64,000 nt of DNA. It comes from an uncultured Eubacterium sp. Its GTDB lineage: Bacteria > Bacillota > Clostridia > Oscillospirales > Acutalibacteraceae. The stretch is from contig CAKTGF010000003.1 in assembly GCA_934561395.1 (NCBI GenBank), forward strand, positions 1 to 64,000, in the 5' to 3' direction. Numbering within the stretch: the stretch's first letter is position 1; each line of letters starts with the position of its first letter. The notes beneath the pieces are model-generated. The model saw only the letters and a program-made list of their open reading frames with translations. It had not been told where the DNA came from and ran no database searches. The position numbers were made by a program, and so were the translations under genes. Below are positions 57,151 to 64,000 of this stretch, one piece after another.

Positions 57151-57696
57151 ATGAAGAAAAAAACTCAGCTTATCGCACAAACGGCAATCATTGCGGCATT
57201 ATATGCGGCACTCACCTATGCGCAAAACCTGTTACTTCCGGGTACAACCTCTATGGCTGTGCAGTTCAGGGTCAGCGAAGCGCTTAATGTTTTGGCGCTG
57301 TTTACGCCTGCGGCAATACCGGGGCTTACGGTCGGCTGCATTGTGTCGAACCTTTACAACATCGGCACAGGGCTGCCGCTTGATATGATTTTCGGTTCGC
57401 TTGCAACGCTCGGTTCTGCTATATGTATGTATATACTCAGAAATGTCAAAATCAAAAGCTATCCTCTTTTCAGTATGCTTATGCCGGCGGTATTCAACAG
57501 CATAATAATCGGATGGGAAATAGAACATTTCTTTATTGAAGGTCCGTTTGAATTTGTCGGATTTATTACCCAGGGCGCTCTCGTAGGTCTTGGCGAGCTC
57601 TGCGTTATGGCGGTTCTCGGTACAGCACTGTATTATGCAATTGACAAAAAGAAAATTGACAAATATTTTTACAAACCGGGCAAAACAAAATCATAA
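57151..57696 (+). CDS. queT: QueT-family queuosine precursor transporter subunit
   Basis: The substrate-binding (S) component of an energy-coupling-factor transporter for preQ1 or a related queuosine precursor. The 181-aa protein has five or six predicted helices, with TAIIAALYAALTYAQNLL, the conserved VQFRVSEALNVLALF and GLTVGCIVSNLYN, all typical of QueT. It needs a shared ECF ATPase module that is not in this window. ATG 57151 lies ten bases after AAGGAG. Codon choice (more GGT, GCG, CCG and CTC) differs from neighbouring genes, a hint of recent transfer. Confidence 0.9.
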   Translation: MKKKTQLIAQTAIIAALYAALTYAQNLLLPGTTSMAVQFRVSEALNVLALFTPAAIPGLTVGCIVSNLYNIGTGLPLDMIFGSLATLGSAICMYILRNVKIKSYPLFSMLMPAVFNSIIIGWEIEHFFIEGPFEFVGFITQGALVGLGELCVMAVLGTALYYAIDKKKIDKYFYKPGKTKS

Positions 57697-57762
57697 TCAT
57701 CCGCCGAACGGATTATTTGCAAAAAAGGCCGCAACCGAACTGTAACCATGCGATATTTGGTA

Positions 57763-57832
57763 CACTATTAAAAAATCCCGTTAATACGCAAGTATTAACG
57801 GGATTTTATTAATGCACACTTAACAAAATCAG
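57763..57832 (+). repeat. 70-bp dispersed repeat, copy 2 (16-bp hairpin core)
   Basis: This matches 15229-15298 with two differences. The perfect stem AAAATCCCGTTAATAC (57772-57787) with 57792-57807 closes a GCAA loop. The surrounding long inverted repeats of copy 1 are absent here. It lies between the convergent queT and Nudix genes and can terminate both. Confidence 0.75.
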
Positions 57833-57931
57833 CTTGAACAGCTGTATTGTATAACAAGGTAGGTGGTTATTTTTTATTACATTTTGTCACACGAGCGAAT
57901 ATTACAATTCAATGTCAACAAAAATTTACAA

Positions 57932-58483
57932 TCACTTAATATCCAAATAATCCATCAGCATTTTAAGACTTTGGGCAGGAACGCAATATTCGTCGTTATG
58001 TTCAAGGCGAGCCTTGTAAACCTCTTTAATATCACGCCAACAAACGGACTCAACTTCCTCCTTTTGCAGGGTCAGGGAGTCAATATCCACCTTTTTGTTA
58101 TAAACATAAACAAAGGCAACCTCATTGTCGCAAAAGGGCTTTGAGTGAAACACCTTTTCAAAGCTGAATGAAAATGTGCCTATAAAGGTTAATTCCTCTG
58201 GCTTTGGGAAAATGCCCAGCTCCTCGCCAAGCTCCCTTAAAGCAGATTCAAGTGGCTCGTCCCCTGCCTGAATATGCCCTGCGGAGGAGGTATCCAGCTT
58301 ACCGGGGAAAGAGTCCTTTTCAAGGCTGCGCTTTTGCAGCAAAACACGGGTGCCCTTTTCATCCCGGTTCACAACCCAAATGTGTGAGGCCCTGTGGCGT
58401 ATTCCCTTTTCGTGGGCAAGCTTGCGGCTTACAACCTCCCCTGTGGGGTTGCCGAGCTCGTCAACAACATCAAACATTTCCAT
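57932..58483 (-). CDS. Nudix hydrolase (isopentenyl-diphosphate isomerase-like)
   Basis: A Nudix-fold protein of about 183 aa. The Nudix box is GHIQAGDEPLESALRELG-EELGI, with Asp in place of the first Glu. Upstream are FDVVDELGNPTGEVVSR and HRASHIWVVN, features shared by the YfcD/IDI-like group of Nudix proteins, so hydrolysis of a nucleotide-like diphosphate or IPP isomerisation are both possible. The start is uncertain: ATG 58483 lies 15 bases after AGGAG, and an in-frame TTG at 58510 overlaps rpiB. It is the last gene of the fhs-tsaE-tsaB-rpiB run. Confidence 0.8.
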   Translation of the reverse strand: MEMFDVVDELGNPTGEVVSRKLAHEKGIRHRASHIWVVNRDEKGTRVLLQKRSLEKDSFPGKLDTSSAGHIQAGDEPLESALRELGEELGIFPKPEELTFIGTFSFSFEKVFHSKPFCDNEVAFVYVYNKKVDIDSLTLQKEEVESVCWRDIKEVYKARLEHNDEYCVPAQSLKMLMDYLDIK

Positions 58484-58484
58484 A

Positions 58485-58934
58485 TTAATAAAGCTTTTCT
58501 CCTGCTTCAATTGCCATTATTTGGTCAATACGGGTTTGGTGTCTGCCGCCCTCAAACTCTGTGTTAAGGAAAACATCAACAAGCTCAATTGCAAGGCCTG
58601 CGCCAACAACCCTTGCACCCATGCAAAGGCAGTTTGCATCGTTGTGAGCTCTTGTGTATTTTGCGCTGAAATAATCGCTGCAGCAAGCGGCACGAATACC
58701 CTTAACCTTGTTTGCAGCCATAGAAATGCCAATGCCCGTTCCGCAGCAAAGGATCGCCTTGTCGCACTCCCCTGAAACTACCTTGTCGCAAGCCTTTTGG
58801 GCTGAAATTGCATAATCAAAGCGCTCGGGAGAATAGCAGCCCACATCAACATAGTCAATGCCCTGCTCCTCTAAATGCGCCCTGATTTCTTCTTTAAGCG
58901 GAAAGCCCGCATGGTCTGAACCGATAACTATCAT
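58485..58934 (-). CDS. rpiB: Ribose 5-phosphate isomerase B
   Basis: It interconverts ribulose 5-phosphate and ribose 5-phosphate. The 149-aa protein starts IVIGSDHAGFPLKEEI, has the catalytic cysteine in LCCGTGIGISMAANK (about 63-77), the phosphate-binding HNDANCLCMGARV and Arg residues in GGRHQTRI, all typical of RpiB/LacAB proteins. AAGGAG precedes the start. It lies 27 bases after tsaB and next to the Nudix gene. Confidence 0.95.
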   Translation of the reverse strand: MIVIGSDHAGFPLKEEIRAHLEEQGIDYVDVGCYSPERFDYAISAQKACDKVVSGECDKAILCCGTGIGISMAANKVKGIRAACCSDYFSAKYTRAHNDANCLCMGARVVGAGLAIELVDVFLNTEFEGGRHQTRIDQIMAIEAGEKLY

Positions 58935-58961
58935 ATTCTTCTCCTTATTATGGGTCAGTGA

Positions 58962-59633
58962 TTAACCCAGCTTTAATTTTAATTCACGCTCAGCCTGTGA
59001 CAGCCTTAAATAAACCGGCATCAGCGCCTTTGCGGAAATTTTTTCTTTATTTTCTGCCGCCCTTGCAACACCGATTGCGCACTGATAAATGCGGTCATCG
59101 GGGGCAATTTGGCAATTGTCAAGGCCGATATTATCGTAGCAGAGCCTTGCGCCGTCCCCGGCGATTATTACGCTTTCGTATTGCTTAAGCTCCTGCCTTA
59201 AATCGTCAATTGAAATTGCTCTGTCCTCAGTTAAGCGGATGACAACGCCCTTTTCCACCTTAAAAATTGCGTTATAAAACTGCATTCGTCTTGCGTCCAT
59301 AACAGCGCAAACCACGCAGCTTTTATCAACAAAATTGTGTGCTATCGCCTCAAGGGTAGAAACGCTTATGCACGGGATATTATCGTTAAAAGCCAAACCC
59401 TTAACAGTGGCAACGCCGATACGAACCCCGGTAAACGAGCCCGGGCCCGCTGCAACGGCAATAGCGTCAAGGGCGTTAAATTCAGTTCCCTGCATTACCC
59501 TTTTTATCATTGGCAAAAGGGTTTCGCTGTGAGTTAAGCCTGAATTAACAAATTCGTTATTTATAACACGCTCGCCGTCTGTTAAAGCAACAGATGCGGT
59601 AACTGCGCTGGAATCAATTGATAAAAGCATCAA
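58962..59633 (-). CDS. tsaB: tRNA threonylcarbamoyladenosine biosynthesis protein TsaB
   Basis: TsaB is the scaffold partner of TsaD in making t6A at tRNA position 37. The 223-aa ASKHA-fold protein has SIDSSAVTASVAL at the start and the conserved VAAGPGSFTGVRIGVATVKGLAF (in parts, about 61-83). It overlaps tsaE by four bases. tsaD is not in the window. TrmO, which methylates the finished t6A, is encoded at 32.7 kb. Confidence 0.95.
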   Translation of the reverse strand: MMLLSIDSSAVTASVALTDGERVINNEFVNSGLTHSETLLPMIKRVMQGTEFNALDAIAVAAGPGSFTGVRIGVATVKGLAFNDNIPCISVSTLEAIAHNFVDKSCVVCAVMDARRMQFYNAIFKVEKGVVIRLTEDRAISIDDLRQELKQYESVIIAGDGARLCYDNIGLDNCQIAPDDRIYQCAIGVARAAENKEKISAKALMPVYLRLSQAERELKLKLG

Positions 59634-60064
59634 CCCTGCACCTCTGATTTAGTCATAAATTTAAAGCGCCTGTCATTTTCTCCAAGGCGTTCAATTTGAA
59701 TAATAATTGCATCCTCCGGCAAAGCGCCGAAAACATTTTCGCTCCACTCCGCCAAAATATACGCATCGGTATCAAGATAGTCAAAATACCCTGTTGAATA
59801 AAGGTCGTCCCATCCCTCAACTCTATACATATCAAAATGATAAACCCTATTATTTTCGCCGATATAATCGTTGCAAATGGCAAAGGTGGGCGAGCTGACA
59901 TTAGCGTCAATTCCCAAGCCCTTAACAAAGCCTGTTGTAAAGGCGGTTTTGCCCATTCCCAAGCCGCCTATAAAGCCAATAACCGCACCCTTTGGCGTTT
60001 TCTTTGCAAAATCGGCAGCCATATTAACGGTTTCGTCATAGCTGTGTGTTATAACCTCTGTCAT
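59630..60064 (-). CDS. tsaE: tRNA threonylcarbamoyladenosine biosynthesis ATPase TsaE
   Basis: TsaE is the ATPase that resets the TsaB-TsaD complex in t6A synthesis. The 144-aa protein has Walker A FIGGLGMGKTAFTTGFV (about 29-45), SSPTFAICNDY, the YHFDMYRVEGWDDL segment and LAEWSENV. It overlaps fhs by one base upstream and tsaB by four downstream, a tight translational chain. Confidence 0.95.
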   Translation of the reverse strand: MTEVITHSYDETVNMAADFAKKTPKGAVIGFIGGLGMGKTAFTTGFVKGLGIDANVSSPTFAICNDYIGENNRVYHFDMYRVEGWDDLYSTGYFDYLDTDAYILAEWSENVFGALPEDAIIIQIERLGENDRRFKFMTKSEVQG

Positions 60065-61731
60065 CAGAAAAGCCCTACCGTGTTGCCGTTTTCGTCAATA
60101 TCAATTCTGTATGCCGCAGGGGATTTTGAAAGCCCCGGCATGGTCATAACAGAGCCTGTTTGGCAAACAACAAAGCCTGCGCCGTTTGAAAGGCTTGCAG
60201 ATGAAACGGTAATTTTAAAATTCTTAGGTCTGCCCAAAAGCTTTGGGTTATCGGAAAGGCTGTATTGGGTTTTAGCCATACAAACGGGCATTTTATCTGC
60301 CCCAAGCTTAATAAAGCCGTCAATAGCAGCCCTTGCCTCTTTAGTGTAATCCACGCCGTCTGCGCCGTAAATTTCTTTTGCAATGGTTTCGATTTTATCG
60401 TAAATGGGCATATCAAGGTCGTAAAGGTAATGGAAGTTGTTTTCTTTTTCGCAAGCGTCAACAACCTTTTGCGCAAGCTCAGTGCCGCCTGCTCCACCCT
60501 CGGCAAAGCACTTGGTAACGGCAAAATCAGCACCCTTTTCCTTGCAGAATTGCTCAATAAAATCAATTTCTGCCTGGGTATCGGCGTAAAAATGGTTGAT
60601 TGCAACCACAACAGGCACGCCGAATTTTTTAAGGTTATCAATATGAGCGCCAAGGTTAACCGAGCCTGCCTTAAGAGCCTCCAAATTTTCCTGCTTAAGC
60701 TCGTCCTTGGGAACACCGCCGTTGTATTTCATTGAACGAACGGTAGAAACAAGAACCACGCAGCTTGGCTTTAAGCCTGCAAAGCGGCATTTAATATCCA
60801 AAAACTTTTCAGCGCCTAAATCCGAGCCGAAGCCTGCCTCTGTAATAGCATAATCAGCAAGCTTTAATGCGGCTTTGGTTGCCCTAACCGAGTTACAGCC
60901 GTGGGCAATGTTTGCAAAGGGCCCGCCATGCATAATTGCAGGGGTATTTTCAAGGGTTTGAACAAGGTTTGGCTTGATAGCGTCCTTCAAAAGCACGGTC
61001 ATTGAGCCGTTTGCCTTAATGTCCTTACAAAATACCGGCTCGCCGTCGTAGGTATAGGCAACAAGGATATTGCCCAGTCTTTCTCTCAAATCAAAAATAT
61101 CATTGCTAAGGCAGAGCACCGCCATAACCTCGCTGGCAACGGTAATGCAGAAATGATCCTCACGGGGAACGCCGTTAAGCTTGCCACCAAGGGAATTAAT
61201 AATATTCCTTAAAGCTCTGTCGTTCATATCAAGGCAACGCTTAACCTGAATACGCCTTGGGTCAATATTAAGCTCGTTACCCTGCTGAATGCTGTTGTCA
61301 AGCATGGCACACATAAGGTTGTTTGCAGAGGTAATGGCGTGCATATCCCCTGTAAAGTGAAGGTTAATATCCTCCATGGGCACAACCTGCGAGTATCCGC
61401 CGCCTGCAGCGCCGCCCTTAATGCCGAAAACAGGGCCCAGCGACGGCTCACGCAGAGCAATAATAGCCTTTTTGCCTAATTTTGACATAGCCTCGCCAAG
61501 GCCGATTGAAACGGTGGTTTTGCCTTCGCCCGCAGGGGTTGGGTTAACAGCCGTAACAAGAATCAGCTTGCCGTCTTTTTTATCCTTTAAATTTTCAAGA
61601 ACCGAGTTTGAAATTTTTGCCTTATAGTGGCCGTAGGGCTCAATATCCTTTGAGGATATACCTATTGCCTGTGCAATTTCTTCAATGGGTTTCATTTTTG
61701 CGTTTTGTGCAATTTCAATATCTGTTAACAT
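60064..61731 (-). CDS. fhs: Formate--tetrahydrofolate ligase
   Basis: It activates formate to 10-formyl-tetrahydrofolate with ATP, feeding purine synthesis and one-carbon metabolism (and the acetyl-CoA pathway in acetogens). The 555-aa protein has the P-loop NPTPAGEGKTTVSIGLGEA, EPSLGPVFGIKGGAAGGGY and the C-terminal MPGLSKSPAAYRIDID. ATG 61731 follows GAGGTG by four bases; an upstream in-frame ATG overlaps the promoter region. It heads the operon with tsaE, tsaB, rpiB and the Nudix gene. Confidence 0.97.
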   Translation of the reverse strand: MLTDIEIAQNAKMKPIEEIAQAIGISSKDIEPYGHYKAKISNSVLENLKDKKDGKLILVTAVNPTPAGEGKTTVSIGLGEAMSKLGKKAIIALREPSLGPVFGIKGGAAGGGYSQVVPMEDINLHFTGDMHAITSANNLMCAMLDNSIQQGNELNIDPRRIQVKRCLDMNDRALRNIINSLGGKLNGVPREDHFCITVASEVMAVLCLSNDIFDLRERLGNILVAYTYDGEPVFCKDIKANGSMTVLLKDAIKPNLVQTLENTPAIMHGGPFANIAHGCNSVRATKAALKLADYAITEAGFGSDLGAEKFLDIKCRFAGLKPSCVVLVSTVRSMKYNGGVPKDELKQENLEALKAGSVNLGAHIDNLKKFGVPVVVAINHFYADTQAEIDFIEQFCKEKGADFAVTKCFAEGGAGGTELAQKVVDACEKENNFHYLYDLDMPIYDKIETIAKEIYGADGVDYTKEARAAIDGFIKLGADKMPVCMAKTQYSLSDNPKLLGRPKNFKITVSSASLSNGAGFVVCQTGSVMTMPGLSKSPAAYRIDIDENGNTVGLF

Positions 61732-61762
61732 AAAACACCTCTTAAATATTCCTTGATCATAT

Positions 61763-61790
61763 ATTATAACATAACAGCCGTGATATTCAA
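61763..61790 (-). promoter_or_regulatory. fhs operon promoter
   Basis: On the minus strand TTGAAT (61785-61790), 16 bases, TATAAT (61763-61768), about 30 bases before the fhs start. Confidence 0.65.
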
Positions 61791-61825
61791 ATAACAAAAT
61801 GATAACAAAATTTATATATTTTGTG

Positions 61826-61854
61826 TTGAAAAAAAACAGATTTAATAATATAAT
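61826..61854 (+). promoter_or_regulatory. rodA/ftsW-type gene promoter
   Basis: TTGAAA (61826-61831), 17 bases, TATAAT (61849-61854). It is back to back with the fhs promoter. Confidence 0.65.
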
Positions 61855-61881
61855 ATAAAAAACATTAGGAAAGGAGTATGT

Positions 61882-63042
61882 ATGGACAATTCAATAAATC
61901 AAAACAAGTCGCTTACTCGCTTTCTTAAAGGGTCTGATTTTGTAACCTTTTTCGCTGCGGTGCTTGCCTCAATGTACGGTCTGGCACTGGTTTACAGCGC
62001 TACCTATTCGTCACTGAACGGCAAAATCATTTCAAGCGATGTCAGGTCAATGCTTGTATCGGTTACAGGCGGCTTGATAATAGCAATAATAGTTTCAAAC
62101 ATAGACTATGAAATCATTTCAAAGCTATGGCCTGTTATTGCCGCCGGCTGTGTGGGGCTTATGGTATTTACCTTTTTCTTCGGCGTTGCGCCCCCCTCCC
62201 GACCTGACTCTAAATGCTGGATTGACCTTAAGGTGTTTTATTTTCAGCCGTCAGAGCTGTTAAAGGTTGGCTTTATTATTTCCTTCAGCTATCATTTGGA
62301 TTTGGTAAAGGATAATATAAACAAGCTTAAAAGCATTATTCCCTTGGTTATCCACGGCGCTATTCCCGTGGCACTGGTGCTTATTACCGGCGACGCAGGC
62401 TCTGCATTGATTTTTGTGCTTATGTTTATCGGCATGCTGTTTTTTGCCAAGGTAAATATCGGCTATTTTGTAGCAGGTATATGCGCTATTATCGTTGGCT
62501 TTGCAGGTGCTTGGAAGCTGGGTATTATCAGCGGCATTCAAAGGCAAAGAATTGTTGCCCTGTTCTACCCCGACCAATATGCCGATGTTATGTATCAGCA
62601 AACCAACGGTAAAATTGCAATAGGCTCAGGAGGATGGTTCGGCCAGGGCTATTTGCAGGGGGATATGACCCAAAGCGGCGCAGTTCCCGTTAACGAAAGC
62701 GACATGGTATTAACCGTAGCCGGGGAGGAATTCGGCTTTGTAGGCGTTGCTGTGGCACTGCTTTTGCTTTTTGTTTTAGTTTTAAGAGTGCTTAAAATAG
62801 CAATGCGTGCAAGGGATAATGTGGGCTACCTTATGTGCTGCGGAATTTCGGTAATGCTGTTCACACAAATAATTGTTAATGTGGGAATGGAGCTTTCACT
62901 GCTGCCCTGCATAGGCATTACATTGCCCCTGTTTTCGGCAGGCGGCTCATCGTCACTGTGTATTTATTTGGCGCTGGGAATTGAATTTTCTGTTTACAGA
63001 TTTTCACGAAGCACCCACGAAGCGCTTTTCTACACAAAATAA
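61882..63042 (+). CDS. RodA/FtsW/SpoVE-family peptidoglycan polymerase
   Basis: A SEDS-family glycosyltransferase that polymerises lipid II with a partner penicillin-binding protein. The 386-aa protein has ten predicted helices, WIDLKVFYFQPSELLKVGF with the conserved Glu, the Asp in TGDAGSALIF and the end motif NVGMELSLLPCIGITLPLFSAGGSSS (in parts), all family marks. It is too generic to tell RodA (elongation) from SpoVE (sporulation) or FtsW. GGAAAGGAG precedes ATG 61882. It is transcribed alone. Confidence 0.9.
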   Translation: MDNSINQNKSLTRFLKGSDFVTFFAAVLASMYGLALVYSATYSSLNGKIISSDVRSMLVSVTGGLIIAIIVSNIDYEIISKLWPVIAAGCVGLMVFTFFFGVAPPSRPDSKCWIDLKVFYFQPSELLKVGFIISFSYHLDLVKDNINKLKSIIPLVIHGAIPVALVLITGDAGSALIFVLMFIGMLFFAKVNIGYFVAGICAIIVGFAGAWKLGIISGIQRQRIVALFYPDQYADVMYQQTNGKIAIGSGGWFGQGYLQGDMTQSGAVPVNESDMVLTVAGEEFGFVGVAVALLLLFVLVLRVLKIAMRARDNVGYLMCCGISVMLFTQIIVNVGMELSLLPCIGITLPLFSAGGSSSLCIYLALGIEFSVYRFSRSTHEALFYTK

Positions 63043-63070
63043 ACGCTTGCGTTGCAAGCGTTTATTTTTT
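63037..63070. terminator. Bidirectional terminator between the RodA-type gene and cca
   Basis: AAATAAACGCTTGC (63037-63050) pairs perfectly with GCAAGCGTTTATTT (63054-63067), with T or A runs on both sides. It overlaps both gene ends. Confidence 0.85.
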
Positions 63071-64000
63071 ATTGGTTTGTTTAATTATATCAAGCAATTG
63101 CTCCCTGCTGTTAAGGCAGGGATTTTTTGATACCTCATTAACAAGCTCGTTTAATTTTACCGCAATATCCTTGCCTGAATAGCCAAGGGCAATTAAATCA
63201 TTGCCGTTAACCGCCAATTGAGATATTTTATAGGGCTCGTTTGAACCGATGATGCCCTCCGTCTTTTTTCTGATTTGGTAAAGGGCGTCAATTTCGTGCT
63301 GCGAATATTTAAGGCTATGGCTTTTTAAATCGGCTATTTTAACATCTATATAATCAAGGGTCATATCATCCCCCAGCCGCCTGAGCCACGCCTTAATATC
63401 GGCAGAATCAAGAGTTATATAATCATCGTGAACAGAAATTAGAGTAAGCACCCTTTTTGTTATGTCGTTGCTTGCCTTAAACCTTTCCAAAACCCGTTTT
63501 GCCAGCTCGGCGCTTTTTTCAGGGTGGCCCTTAAAATGGTCAATTCCCCTTTCGTCAATCCTTAAGCAATAAGGCTTGCCTATATCGTGCAGCAAAAGAG
63601 TAAGGCGCATATAATCCCTTTTGGGGGCCAATGCAACGGATTTTACAATATGGGTATAAACATCATACAAATGCCACTTGGTGTTTTGCTCAAAATCAAA
63701 GCAAGGCAGCAGCTCGGGTATTATAACCGCCATAACATCCTTATATTCAAGCAAAACCCTTTCAACATTGTCCCCCAAAAGCAGCTTTTTAAGCTCTGCA
63801 AAAATCCGCTCAGCGGCAATATTTTTCAGCAAATAGGCGTTATTGAAAATTGCCTGCCTTGTGCCCTGCTCAATTTCAAAGCCAAGCACGCTTGCAAAGC
63901 GGAGCGCTCGCATAATTCGCAGTGCATCCTCTTGAAAGCGTTTGTTAGGCTCGCCCACAGCACGGATAATTTTGTTTTTAATGTCCTCGGCGCCGCCGTA
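63062..64000 (-). CDS. cca: CCA tRNA nucleotidyltransferase, cut by the window edge
   Basis: It adds or repairs the 3' CCA end of tRNAs. Only the C-terminal 312 residues are in the window; the reading frame is open to 64000. Visible are the end of the head domain with YGGAEDIKNKIIRAVGEPNKRFQEDALRIMRALRF (in parts; the D-x-x-R-x-x-R pattern), the neck/body helices and an HD metal-dependent phosphohydrolase domain (LTLLLHDIGKPYC with His-Asp). The HD domain is found in many Cca and poly(A)-polymerase-like proteins. No start is available. Confidence 0.92.
   Translation of the reverse strand, partial: YGGAEDIKNKIIRAVGEPNKRFQEDALRIMRALRFASVLGFEIEQGTRQAIFNNAYLLKNIAAERIFAELKKLLLGDNVERVLLEYKDVMAVIIPELLPCFDFEQNTKWHLYDVYTHIVKSVALAPKRDYMRLTLLLHDIGKPYCLRIDERGIDHFKGHPEKSAELAKRVLERFKASNDITKRVLTLISVHDDYITLDSADIKAWLRRLGDDMTLDYIDVKIADLKSHSLKYSQHEIDALYQIRKKTEGIIGSNEPYKISQLAVNGNDLIALGYSGKDIAVKLNELVNEVSKNPCLNSREQLLDIIKQTNKK

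Overview
The window looks like a chromosome segment of a spore-forming Gram-positive anaerobe of the class Clostridia, most likely an Oscillospiraceae/Ruminococcaceae-type gut bacterium. This is inferred from strong AGGAGG-type ribosome sites, TTGACA/TATAAT promoters, two sporulation loci (spoIIGA-sigE and the dipicolinate synthase pair), an ispH-rpsA fusion, a Na+-type membrane pyrophosphatase, QueT with a queuosine-type leader, and dockerin/leucine-rich-repeat surface proteins. No phage, plasmid, CRISPR, tRNA or complete rRNA gene was recognised. The left edge holds an rRNA-type promoter and leader firing leftwards, so a 16S gene probably lies just outside the window.

Layout. 0.1-1.4 kb: rRNA promoters and metA. 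1.4-5.7 kb (minus): trmK, a Nif3-like gene, rqcH, ispD and ispF, divergent from a DUF4364 gene with which they share a promoter -35 box. 6.5-13.8 kb (minus): a HAD hydrolase, ispH-rpsA, plsC, cmk, an HI0933 flavoprotein and an ABC-F ATPase. 13.8-15.1 kb: manA and a DUF378 protein. 15.1-15.5 kb: a large multi-hairpin inverted-repeat element. 15.5-21.2 kb (minus): an island of small membrane, lipoprotein and unknown genes with tandem duplications. 21.5-23.0 kb: a yybP-ykoY (Mn2+) type riboswitch in front of a Na+-translocating decarboxylase beta subunit and its small gamma-like partner. 23.1-24.6 kb: spoIIGA-sigE with a Spo0A-type promoter. 24.7-30.5 kb (minus): an overlapping chain S26 peptidase, ABC exporter, GH2, GH25 and cyclophilin. 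30.7-48.2 kb: mostly housekeeping genes (transporters, trmO-ylmH, dpaAB, murC, GH13, nrdR, an aminotransferase, SOS-controlled dinB, hppA, MATE).

48.4-56.8 kb (minus) is the most distinctive part: an ECF-type sigma factor, a predicted anti-sigma factor whose outer part is an Ig-like plus BspA-type leucine-rich-repeat sensor carrying a repeated W-G-D-G-E-D-D motif, and a 1,887-residue secreted BspA-type protein ending in a dockerin-like module. The gaps between these genes are only about 20 bases. This looks like a self-contained surface-sensing regulatory operon.

57.0-64.0 kb: QueT with a preQ1-type leader; a second copy of the hairpin core from 15.2 kb; a minus-strand operon fhs, tsaE, tsaB, rpiB, Nudix; a RodA/FtsW gene; and a CCA-adding enzyme cut by the right edge.

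The genes serve envelope building (murC, rodA, plsC, isoprenoid genes ispD/ispF/ispH), translation and its quality control (rqcH, ylmH, ABC-F, tsaB/tsaE, trmO, trmK, cca), ion-coupled energetics (hppA, the decarboxylase pair) and sporulation. Most start codons were reassigned by ribosome-site position: TTG for murC, the ECF sigma factor and the DUF378 gene, and a likely ATT for spoIIGA.
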